DNA of 8,261 nt from Methanobacteriota archaeon (GCA_903930485.1 CAIYYO010000020.1:1-8261); one strand, 5' to 3'; counted from the first letter of the stretch, positions 1-6,014 are shown. Numbers and translations: made by a program. The notes: a model not told the origin generated them from the sequence alone.

Positions 1-1
1 G

Positions 2-931
2 CTGCCCGAAGACCAGAGCAGGATAAGGATAGAGACGACGATACTCTCCAGCATGGACCTCCTCACGTACGAGCAATACCAGAAGAAAACCGACTACGTC
101 GCCAACCAGATAAACATAACCCTGCCCGCCAGCAAGAACGGATACCTCTTCAGCATGAAGATAGAAGGCGGCGTAGGAGTGCTCATCCAGAACATCACCG
201 GAACCATCTGCAAAGACATCACAAACGACACGACGTCCGCAAGCACCATGAGGCTGATACCCACAGTCAACGGGATAATATGCCAGGGAACGATCGTGCC
301 CTCGGACGGCAAGCCTGCGAACAAGGTGCTGGCGATACAGGGCCTGAACGAGCAGAAGATAATCGAGAGGAACCAGGAACAACTGACGGTTCTCCAGAAC
401 GAGAACATCAACGCCTCGATACGCGCGAGCAACGCCGTGGTAAGCGCGACGAACGCGACCTTCCTGAACGTGATACTGACGATAGCGATAGCGCTTTTCA
501 CCGCAGGCAATGTTTACGCGACTATACTCGTCACAAGGGAAGGCAGGAAGATGAACAAGCCGTTCATAAAGGTCAAAATAGACCCGCACGGCACCGACCA
601 GGTCATCTTCAAGGTCGTCAACGTCGGTAAAAGCAGCGCAGTCGACGTAAACCTGGAATACGAGATAATCCCGGGCGGGGGAACGCACAAGTGGCAGCAC
701 CACCTCATGCAGGAGAACGAAGCGACCCACATAATACCCCGAAACCTGAAAGACATGACCCTGACCAAGTTCCTTGACACCTACGAGCGGATGATAATCA
801 GGAGCACCTGGAACGATCCGCACCAGAACAAATACCGGGACGAATACGAGATAAACCTGAAAGAGTACAAACAGTCCATAGAGCACAACCACCAGGTCTG
901 GGAAAAAGCCCTCAAAAACGGCAAAGACTGA
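2..931 (+). CDS. Membrane protein: sequon-rich ectodomain, coiled coil, one TM, inside beta domain (5' partial)
   Basis: I do not recognise a named family. The frame is open to the left edge, and the first Met (position 53) starts a segment with no signal peptide or membrane helix, so the true start lies outside the window. Numbered from that Met, residues 1-95 form a soluble domain with two cysteines (53, 77) that could form a disulfide. Residues 100-135 are polar and heptad-like (probable coiled coil). Residues 137-160 are a hydrophobic segment, followed by basic TREGRKMNK (positive-inside). Residues 168-270 are a beta-rich domain containing VIFKVVNVGKSSAVDVNLEYE, a pattern common in uncharacterised single-pass prokaryotic proteins. 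All five N-X-S/T sequons (N21, N47, N58, N120, N134) precede the membrane segment and none follow it, which supports an outside N-terminus. A flavodoxin-like gene follows after 10 bases, so the two are probably cotranscribed. A sensor or scaffold role is only a guess. Confidence 0.72.
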   Translation: MPEDQSRIRIETTILSSMDLLTYEQYQKKTDYVANQINITLPASKNGYLFSMKIEGGVGVLIQNITGTICKDITNDTTSASTMRLIPTVNGIICQGTIVPSDGKPANKVLAIQGLNEQKIIERNQEQLTVLQNENINASIRASNAVVSATNATFLNVILTIAIALFTAGNVYATILVTREGRKMNKPFIKVKIDPHGTDQVIFKVVNVGKSSAVDVNLEYEIIPGGGTHKWQHHLMQENEATHIIPRNLKDMTLTKFLDTYERMIIRSTWNDPHQNKYRDEYEINLKEYKQSIEHNHQVWEKALKNGKD

Positions 932-941
932 AAAAAGTGAA

Positions 942-1418
942 ATGAAAACACTGATAGCTTATTACTCACGGACCGGGAAAAATGAAAAAGCCGCCAAAGA
1001 ATTGCAAAAGATCCTGAACGCAGATATAGAACGCATAATCGACAAGAACGACCGGCATGGGATCCTCGGTTTCCTGACGGCCGGAATGGATGCGCTCCGC
1101 AAAAAGAAAGCGGCGATCCAGGAACCCGAAAAAGACCCAAGCCAGTACGACCTAGTCGTCATGGCCTATCCGTTATGGGCAGGGGTGATGCCGCCCGCTG
1201 CCAGAGCATACATCATAAAGAACAAGGAGGCTATCAAGAACGCCGCACTGCTGTCCATCTCAGGGGGCGGCGCAGGAAACCAGAAAGCCGTGCCCGATTA
1301 CGAAGATGCGACAGGCAAAACGGCAAAAGCCGTCCTCCTGCTGACTGAAAAAGAATCCAACCAGGAAAGCTTCAGGAACAGGATCGAGGAATACGCCCGG
1401 GAACTGGAGGGTATTTAA
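942..1418 (+). CDS. Flavodoxin-fold protein (short-chain, FMN-binding type)
   Basis: A 158-residue protein with flavodoxin architecture, expected to be a cytoplasmic FMN-dependent electron carrier or small quinone/flavin oxidoreductase. It opens with beta strand MKTLIAYYS and the phosphate loop SRTGKN (residues 9-14). A second core strand YDLVVMAYPLWAG (69-81) leads to MPPAARAYI, the usual region facing the flavin ring in the related flavodoxin families. A glycine-rich loop SISGGGAGN (105-113) follows a further strand, AALLS. The phosphate loop departs from the usual T/S-x-T-G-N-T by having K-N at its end, so FMN affinity may differ. The start is firm because the strand begins at the first Met. 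The gene lies 10 bases after the membrane-protein gene, with only a weak GTGA in front, and ends one base from the convergent VIT-like gene. It is a distant paralogue of the flavodoxin at 2021-2497. Confidence 0.85.
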   Translation: MKTLIAYYSRTGKNEKAAKELQKILNADIERIIDKNDRHGILGFLTAGMDALRKKKAAIQEPEKDPSQYDLVVMAYPLWAGVMPPAARAYIIKNKEAIKNAALLSISGGGAGNQKAVPDYEDATGKTAKAVLLLTEKESNQESFRNRIEEYARELEGI

Positions 1419-1419
1419 T

Positions 1420-1926
1420 TTACATTATCGGCGACTTGAAATACGCGGAGATCGCATGGCCCAGGAGATTGCTGGCCAGAAGGACCACGATAGCGACGCC
1501 TACGTGTTCTACTATCTCCCATAACGGGTTCGCATGATGGTAAAGGGCGATGAAGTAGCTGAGGAAGCACAATAACGCCATCCCGATGATTATCGACGAC
1601 AGAACTGCATACTGCATGGGCAGGAACAGGACCAGCAGAACGAACACCATCGTAATGGACAACCGCGTGAGAAAATTGCTCAACGTGTGTATACTGTTGC
1701 CCCGGTGGTCCGTGAACTGCGACTCCCGGTAGACGTGTATGCCCAAGGAGTCTGATATGTTGTCCGCTATCCCAAGCACAAGGAGAGCGCCTATGATGCT
1801 CATCTGAGGGTTCGCGGTCGCGCCGAGGCCGACTATGATGGCGAGGCTCGTGATTATCGCCGAAGTCGCTCCGAAGCTGAACCTGCTCAGCTCCTTGACC
1901 CATGCGTCGCCGTCGAAGATTTTCAT
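1420..1926 (-). CDS. VIT/CCC1-like five-TM membrane protein
   Basis: A 168-residue integral membrane protein with about five hydrophobic segments (roughly residues 18-36, 43-63, 88-104, 106-130 and 138-162). The first half, with FGATSAIITSLAIIVGLG (residues 18-35) followed by GALLVLGIADNISDSLG (46-62) and the polar RESQFTD, resembles the TM1-TM2 region of the vacuolar iron transporter (VIT1/CCC1) family. In that family acidic and small residues in these helices line the metal pathway; here the membrane acidic residues are D55 and D59. VIT proteins carry a cytosolic metal-binding domain between TM2 and TM3. Here that stretch is only about 20 residues (69-88), so the domain is absent. Fe2+/Mn2+ export from the cytoplasm is therefore a family-level inference, not shown. 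The gene is divergent from the redox operon and tail to tail with the upstream flavodoxin gene. No strong Shine-Dalgarno precedes its ATG. Confidence 0.68.
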   Translation of the reverse strand: MKIFDGDAWVKELSRFSFGATSAIITSLAIIVGLGATANPQMSIIGALLVLGIADNISDSLGIHVYRESQFTDHRGNSIHTLSNFLTRLSITMVFVLLVLFLPMQYAVLSSIIIGMALLCFLSYFIALYHHANPLWEIVEHVGVAIVVLLASNLLGHAISAYFKSPIM

Positions 1927-1955
1927 GTGATGATTAATGAATATGCCCTTACGGG

Positions 1956-1963
1956 TTAATAAA
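1956..1963 (-). promoter_or_regulatory. Putative TATA box for the VIT-like gene
   Basis: On the minus strand this reads TTTATTAA within a longer T-rich run, centred about 34 bases upstream of the ATG at 1926. With the usual archaeal spacing of about 26 bases from box to transcription start, the leader would be under about 10 nucleotides, which fits the absence of a Shine-Dalgarno sequence. Confidence 0.45.
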
Positions 1964-1988
1964 AAAAATCCAAAAGTCCAGCCGGGAA

Positions 1989-1996
1989 TTTAATAA
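1989..1996 (+). promoter_or_regulatory. Putative TATA box for the redox operon
   Basis: TTTAATAA preceded by purine-rich GGGAA, which resembles an archaeal BRE plus TATA arrangement. The box centre is about 28 bases before the ATG at 2021, so transcription should begin at or within a few bases of the start codon (leaderless). No Shine-Dalgarno lies at a useful distance before the ATG, in agreement. Confidence 0.55.
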
Positions 1997-2020
1997 GGAT
2001 GGAATAGGAATGATTAATCG

Positions 2021-2497
2021 ATGACCTCGCTTGTAGTATACTATTCCCTTGAAGGCAGCACTAGGCTGATTGCCGAAAATGTCGCAAAAGTCCTTGAGGC
2101 CGATCTTCTGGAACTCAAGCCCGTGAAGGAAGAAATCAAGCCCAACAGCTTCATGAAATTCTTATGGGGCGGCAGGCAGGTATTCTTGAAGAAAATGCCA
2201 GAACTGGCACCGTTTGACAAGGACTTAGAAAAATACGACCACATCGTCATCGGAACGCCTGTCTGGTCATTCACGTACACGCCGCCGATTAGGACTTTCT
2301 TCTCCAAGGCCGGATTGAAAAACAAGGAAATAGCCTTGTTCTGCTGCCATGACGGCTCGAAAGGAAAGACGCTGGAGAACATGGAGAAAGCGCTCTCGGG
2401 CAATAAGATAATTGCCAAATCAGACTACGCGAACGTGTTCAAGGACCGGGAAGACAAGGCCGAGAAAGCCAGGGAATGGGCGGCGACACTAAAATGA
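2021..2497 (+). CDS. Flavodoxin family protein
   Basis: A 158-residue flavodoxin-fold protein, first gene of the redox operon. It has beta1 TSLVVYYS and a canonical FMN phosphate loop SLEGSTR (residues 9-15), then core strand HIVIGTPVWSFTYTPPIRTFF (74-94). The G-T-P-V-W segment and the aromatic residues after it match the flavin-ring loop of prokaryotic flavodoxin/FMN-reductase-like proteins. A further strand, EIALFCCHDG, carries two adjacent cysteines (C108, C109), unusual for a flavodoxin core and possibly redox-active. Length fits a short-chain flavodoxin. It is expected to carry electrons on FMN in the cytoplasm; the partner could be the flavin oxidoreductase encoded next. Its TGA overlaps the next ATG (ATGA), implying translational coupling. 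A leaderless promoter is likely, with the TATA-like box at 1989. Confidence 0.87.
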   Translation: MTSLVVYYSLEGSTRLIAENVAKVLEADLLELKPVKEEIKPNSFMKFLWGGRQVFLKKMPELAPFDKDLEKYDHIVIGTPVWSFTYTPPIRTFFSKAGLKNKEIALFCCHDGSKGKTLENMEKALSGNKIIAKSDYANVFKDREDKAEKAREWAATLK

Positions 2498-3093
2498 AGG
2501 CAGCAGTATTCACGAGCAGCCCCAACAAGGACGGCTTGACGGCAGCGTGCGGAAAAGCCGCGATGCAGGGAATCAAGGAAGCGGGCGGCACAGCTCTGCA
2601 TATCGATCTAAATTCCCTCAACATCGGCAGATGCTCAGTCTGCGGGAACGGATGGGGCACCTGTTTCAAGGAACACTCCTGCCAGGTAATAGACGATTTT
2701 CAGGACACCCACTCGAAGATAAAAGACCAGGACGCCTACGTCATCGTATCGCCGGTCTACTGGGGCGAGATGAGCGAAACCGCGAAGGCGTTCTTCGACA
2801 GGCTTAGAAGGTGCGAGGCATTCAAGGAAATGATGAAGGGAAAAAGCATCATGCACAAGAAACCCGTCATCGGCGTCGCTGCGGCGGGCGGCAGCGGCAA
2901 TGGAACGTTAAGCTGTCTCGAATCCATGGAGCGCTTCTACAAGCAAATGGGCGCTGACGTCTTCGACCTGATAGGCGTTACGAGAAAATCCAGGGCTTAC
3001 AAGATGGAAACGATACGGGCCGCCTGTAAGGAAATGATTTTAAACGGCTCAAAGGAATTTTTCTCGCCTGAAAAATATGAACAAGACCGATAA
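2494..3093 (+). CDS. Flavodoxin-fold NAD(P)H:flavin/iron-sulfur flavoprotein-like oxidoreductase
   Basis: A 199-residue protein of the NADPH-dependent FMN reductase / iron-sulfur flavoprotein superfamily. It has strand MKAAVFTSS, phosphate loop SSPNKDG (residues 8-14), then a cysteine motif at C47, C50, C57 and C63 (C-x2-C-x6-C-x5-C) around GNGWG. This is followed by VIDDF and strand AYVIVSPVYWGEMSETAKAF leading to FDRLRR (101-106), the typical signature of this family. A glycine-rich loop AAAGGSGNGT (129-138) contacts flavin in relatives. The four cysteines could bind an Fe-S cluster as in archaeal iron-sulfur flavoproteins, though spacing differs from the compact C-x2-C-x2-C-x4-7-C of those proteins; a structural or redox disulfide role is the alternative. 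I chose the ATG at 2494, not the one at 2476, because it overlaps the previous stop as ATGA and begins exactly at the first strand. The end overlaps the next gene by 17 bases. Confidence 0.85.
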   Translation: MKAAVFTSSPNKDGLTAACGKAAMQGIKEAGGTALHIDLNSLNIGRCSVCGNGWGTCFKEHSCQVIDDFQDTHSKIKDQDAYVIVSPVYWGEMSETAKAFFDRLRRCEAFKEMMKGKSIMHKKPVIGVAAAGGSGNGTLSCLESMERFYKQMGADVFDLIGVTRKSRAYKMETIRAACKEMILNGSKEFFSPEKYEQDR

Positions 3094-3529
3094 AGAGCTT
3101 ATCGCCCCCTGCGGCATGTACTGCGGCGTATGCAGCAGCTTTCTCGCGCGCAAGAACGACGTGAAAAGCAAAGGCGTCAGGGCTCCTTACTGCGCGGGCT
3201 GCAGGGCGTCGGCCAGGAAATGCGCCTGGCTAAAGAAAAGATGCAAGCCCCTGCTAGAAAACAAAATAAAATACTGCTTCGAGTGCCCGTCGTACCCGTG
3301 CGTAAAGCTCTCGCATATAGACAAAAGATACAGGACTTTGTTTCATATGAGCTTTATCCAGAACCTCGACTATGTGAAGAATAACGGCGAAGAAAAGTTC
3401 CTGAAAAAGATCGTCAAGGAATGGAAGTGCCCGAAGTGCGGCGGCGCGATATGCTGCCACAACGGGGTATGCTATTCCTGCGGGATCGAGAAGTTCAAGA
3501 AAAAGAAGAAACTTTACAGGTGGGAATAA
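3077..3529 (+). CDS. DUF3795 family cysteine-rich protein, long form
   Basis: A 150-residue protein with 16 cysteines, recognisable as DUF3795 from the N-terminal PCGMYCGVCSSFLA (residues 11-24), CAGC (39-42), the central CFECPSYPC (67-75) with following LSHIDKRYR, and the motif FIQNLDYVKNNG (93-104). The C-terminal part adds a zinc-ribbon-like CPKCGG...CC...CYSC set (118-135). The family function is unknown. The paired C-x2-C and C-x4-C motifs suggest zinc or Fe-S binding, and a cytoplasmic location is expected since no signal peptide or membrane segment is present. The ATG lies inside the end of the preceding oxidoreductase gene (17-base overlap), strong evidence for cotranscription and for a link to redox chemistry. 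The lysine-rich tail (139-145) could be a nucleic-acid contact, but this is speculative. Confidence 0.85.
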   Translation: MNKTDKELIAPCGMYCGVCSSFLARKNDVKSKGVRAPYCAGCRASARKCAWLKKRCKPLLENKIKYCFECPSYPCVKLSHIDKRYRTLFHMSFIQNLDYVKNNGEEKFLKKIVKEWKCPKCGGAICCHNGVCYSCGIEKFKKKKKLYRWE

Positions 3530-3534
3530 ACAAA

Positions 3535-3771
3535 ATGAAAATCGGAGTATGCGGCATCGCCTGCGAAAAATGTCCAAGAATGACCAAAGGCACGTGCCCT
3601 AACAAGGAGACAGGATGCGTCCCGAAAGAGAATCCGTTCTGCAAGATAGCTTCCTGCGCCTACAAAAAGGGGGTCAGGCTGTGCTTCGAATGCAAACAGT
3701 TCCCGTGCGAGACCACGAAGAGCGGGCCAATCAGCTACGGCTACTGCACATACATTGCCGGGAAGGAATGA
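3535..3771 (+). CDS. DUF3795 family cysteine-rich protein, short form
   Basis: A 78-residue protein with 11 cysteines. It starts with GVCGIACEKCP (residues 4-14), continues with GTCPNKETGC (19-28) and FCKIASCAYKKGVRLC (35-50), and shares the diagnostic CFEC-x2-FPC motif (50-58) with its larger neighbour. It ends with SYGYC. This is the compact form of DUF3795, without the extra C-terminal zinc-ribbon-like region. Function is unknown; metal binding is inferred from the cysteine pattern. I chose the ATG at 3535 because the family's N-terminal motif begins two residues later; an upstream extension in this frame to 3421 would overlap the previous gene and has no family resemblance. The gap to the preceding stop is 5 bases, making it the last gene of the redox operon. 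It ends 9 bases from the convergent exporter gene. Confidence 0.82.
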   Translation: MKIGVCGIACEKCPRMTKGTCPNKETGCVPKENPFCKIASCAYKKGVRLCFECKQFPCETTKSGPISYGYCTYIAGKE

Positions 3772-3780
3772 ATCGCAGTC

Positions 3781-5277
3781 TCATTCGACTATCACGTGCG
3801 CGTCCTGCAGGTCTTTGTCGACCTTGAGCATCAATGCAGCTGCGGCTCCGACTAGGAGTATCAATGTGGCGACGTAAAAGTCGGTCCTGTAGGCCAGTAT
3901 CTCCGCCTTCAATATGACCAGGTTCGCGACCTGGCCGAATACGAGCGGATTATTCGTATTGATGAACGTGTTCTGTGAAAGGCTTAGGACGTGGTCTTCG
4001 GTAGAGTACCTGATTATGGTCGCGAAAAATGCTATGCCGAAGGCTCCTGCGATGTTTCTCGAGAGGGCGAGGATCGATGCGGATATCCCTATCTCGTGCT
4101 CCGGCACGACCGCAGCTATTATGTTGGTACGCTGGGCCATCCCGAATCCCATGCCGAAGGCGAGGACGAATACTGCGAGCATTATTTCAGGCGCGGTCGA
4201 ACGCACGTCCAAGGTCATGAACATCGACATGCCCAGGGCCGCCACGAGGGTGCTTGCCATTATCACATACCTTGGCTCCACCTTTCCTGTGAGGCTTCCT
4301 CCCAAAGGCGCGGCAAACATCATCCCGGCGGCCATGGGAAGGAACAGGTATCCGGTCTGGGTCGCATCATATCCCAGGAATGTCTGCGCGAATATCGGGA
4401 GGATGAATATGCCGCCCATCATGCCCATGAATATGATGAAGTTGTTGAGCAGGGCTCCGACGAATATCTTCTCGTGCAGGTATTTGAAATCCACTATCGG
4501 CTCGGGGTGGTGCACGTCTATCCTGTAGAATATGTAGAGGAACAATATCGCGATAAGGTATGCAGCGATGCTCTCCAATGAAAGCCATCCCCAATCCACG
4601 CCCCGATCCAGGACTAGGACTATGGCCGAAAGCGCGACTCCTAGAGTGATCGCGCCCCACCAGTCAAAATTTATCGTAGGCCTTTCTGACGTTGATTCCT
4701 TGATGAAGGTGAGGGCCATGATCAGCCCGAGTATGCCAACAGGGAGGTTCACCAGGAATACCGCCCTCCAGCCGAAATTGTCTATCAGCGGACCGCCTAC
4801 CAGGGGACCGAATACCGCCGCCGCCGCAAAGGACGCGGACCATAAACCAAGAGCCTGCGAACGCTCACGCCCCTTCTTGAACGTGACCGCGATGATGGCC
4901 ATAGCCGTCGGATAATCTGCAGAGCCGGCTATCGCCTGTATGACGCGGAATACTATGAGCGAATTCAGGTCCCATGCTATGCCGGCAAGGACCGAGCCTA
5001 CTATGAATATCGAGAAACCGAGGATGTATATCTTCTTCCTTCCCACGGTGTCGCCGAGCTTGCCCCATACCGGAACGAATACCGCGTTGGCAAGGATGTA
5101 GGCAGTGGCTATCCAGGTGGCTGAAGAAACCGTTATGCTGTAGTCCTGTATGATCTTGGGCAGCGCGAGATTGACGATGGTCTGGTCGAGCCTGCCCATG
5201 AAGGTGCCGATTATGACAGTGAGGAGGACCCACCACTTCAGGCCGTCGCCGTTCCCATTCCCGTTGCCGTTTTCCAT
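3781..5277 (-). CDS. MFS drug:H+ antiporter, DHA2 (EmrB/QacA) type, 14 TM
   Basis: A 498-residue polytopic membrane protein of the major facilitator superfamily, expected to export hydrophobic compounds using the proton gradient. Family signs are LDQTIVNLALP in TM1 (residues 30-40, the DHA2 motif with membrane-embedded D31), motif A GKLGDTVGRKK (72-82) in the TM2-TM3 loop, R111 in TM4, and motif C GPLVGGPLIDNFGW (157-170) in TM5 followed by FLVNLPVG. Length and hydrophobic pattern fit 14 segments, with the extra pair about residues 208-250. The N-terminal tail is an unusual Asn-Gly repeat (ENGNGNGNGDG). It is the last gene of the operon, 28 bases after the EmrA-like gene, separated by a perfect 18-base palindrome. 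The order regulator-adaptor-pump matches emrRAB. Substrate cannot be told from sequence. Confidence 0.93.
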   Translation of the reverse strand: MENGNGNGNGDGLKWWVLLTVIIGTFMGRLDQTIVNLALPKIIQDYSITVSSATWIATAYILANAVFVPVWGKLGDTVGRKKIYILGFSIFIVGSVLAGIAWDLNSLIVFRVIQAIAGSADYPTAMAIIAVTFKKGRERSQALGLWSASFAAAAVFGPLVGGPLIDNFGWRAVFLVNLPVGILGLIMALTFIKESTSERPTINFDWWGAITLGVALSAIVLVLDRGVDWGWLSLESIAAYLIAILFLYIFYRIDVHHPEPIVDFKYLHEKIFVGALLNNFIIFMGMMGGIFILPIFAQTFLGYDATQTGYLFLPMAAGMMFAAPLGGSLTGKVEPRYVIMASTLVAALGMSMFMTLDVRSTAPEIMLAVFVLAFGMGFGMAQRTNIIAAVVPEHEIGISASILALSRNIAGAFGIAFFATIIRYSTEDHVLSLSQNTFINTNNPLVFGQVANLVILKAEILAYRTDFYVATLILLVGAAAALMLKVDKDLQDAHVIVE

Positions 5278-5288
5278 AAAAGACCGCT

Positions 5289-5306
5289 ATGTCCCCATGG
5301 GGACAT
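5289..5306. repeat. Perfect 18-bp palindrome between adaptor and exporter genes
   Basis: ATGTCCCCATGGGGACAT is fully self-complementary. It begins at the first base of the adaptor gene's stop codon and ends 11 bases before the exporter's ATG (minus-strand reading). As RNA it can form a seven-pair hairpin with a CAUG loop just upstream of the weak exporter ribosome-binding region; as DNA it would suit a dimeric protein. On the minus strand its inner ATG opens a three-codon reading frame (ATG GGG ACA TAG) ending 9 bases before the exporter start and in the same frame. Role unproven. Confidence 0.6.
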
Positions 5307-6010
5307 TATTTGATTATCCACATCTTCGCGGACATGCCGTTCAAAAGCTCCGGGTATGCGTATATGTCGTACTTGACCTTGACGTCGAACATCTGCTCTG
5401 CTCTCTTATCCGAGATAGAGAACACTATGTCAGAGGACCTCGCGGTCGGGCTGATGCTGTCGACGACTCCCTGGTACTGCTTCGAGGGGAAGGCATCCAT
5501 CGTAAAGGTGACTTTCTGTCCGACCTTTACGTCCTTCAAACCCTTGTCCTCAGCCACCTGGCCGACGACCCGCAATTCATCGGGATCGATGACCTTGACC
5601 ACAGGGGTGGAACTGCCAACGACCTGGCCCGGGGCGTTCAATACCGAGATCACAATCCCGTCCGTTCCTGCGCGTATGTACGAGCCGTCGCTCAGGCTTG
5701 CAATGACCTTGTTTTTGGTGACTTTGTCTCCTTCGGTCACGTAGACCTTGCTTAGGATCACCGTAGCCGTCGGACCGACGGCAGGGCTCAAAGATATGAC
5801 AGGCGCGCTTATAGAAGACTTCTCTATATAGATCTGGCTCTCCTGGGCCTGCCAGTACTGGAAGCCGTAGACTGCGCCGACCAGGACGACAAGAGCCAGC
5901 ACCCCCATAAGAATCGGGTTCTTCCTTAACTTTTGGACTATGCTCGTTTTAGGCTTTGCCTCGTCCTTTCCATTCTCTTTTCCGTTTTTATCCGAATTAA
6001 TCTTGGCCAT
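5306..6010 (-). CDS. HlyD/EmrA-like membrane fusion protein without helical hairpin
   Basis: A 234-residue adaptor protein predicted to sit in the membrane with its body outside. Residues 1-30 are a polar Lys/Asn/Gly-rich inside tail, and 32-50 a single membrane segment (NPILMGVLALVVLVGAVYG). Residues about 66-142 form a lipoyl-like barrel-sandwich: first half TATVILSKVYVTEGDKVTKNKVIA, second half GTDGIVISVLNAPGQVVGSSTPV. The beta-barrel domain follows (about 145-234), with the familiar VKVGQKVTFTMDAFP and the closing GMSAKMWI. In EmrA/HlyD a long alpha-helical hairpin separates the two lipoyl halves; here only a few residues (SDGSYIRA) join them, so the protein is far shorter than EmrA (about 390 residues). 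The ATG is preceded by GGAG in the end of the regulator gene, 4 bases past that gene's stop. It probably partners the DHA2 exporter encoded next. Confidence 0.85.
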   Translation of the reverse strand: MAKINSDKNGKENGKDEAKPKTSIVQKLRKNPILMGVLALVVLVGAVYGFQYWQAQESQIYIEKSSISAPVISLSPAVGPTATVILSKVYVTEGDKVTKNKVIASLSDGSYIRAGTDGIVISVLNAPGQVVGSSTPVVKVIDPDELRVVGQVAEDKGLKDVKVGQKVTFTMDAFPSKQYQGVVDSISPTARSSDIVFSISDKRAEQMFDVKVKYDIYAYPELLNGMSAKMWIIK

Positions 6011-6014
6011 CTCT

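Noticed and set aside
1415..1903. Second minus-strand frame over the VIT-like gene
   Set aside because: Its His/Arg/Pro-rich product looks like an out-of-frame translation; the other frame gives a coherent five-TM protein.
1961..1968. A8 run considered as a terminator T-tract for a minus-strand transcript
   Set aside because: It lies upstream of the VIT-like gene next to its TATA-like box, and no minus-strand gene ends there.
2476..2493. Upstream ATG for the flavin oxidoreductase
   Set aside because: Adds six residues before the first beta strand; the ATG at 2494 overlaps the previous stop as ATGA and fits the family start.
3914..4528. Long plus-strand open frame (about 204 codons) opposite the exporter gene
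   Set aside because: Antisense shadow of the DHA2 exporter; its protein has no domain, and the minus-strand frame has all the family motifs.
5150..5755. Plus-strand open frame of about 200 codons across the exporter/adaptor junction
   Set aside because: Antisense to two well-supported genes, low-quality composition, no recognisable motif.
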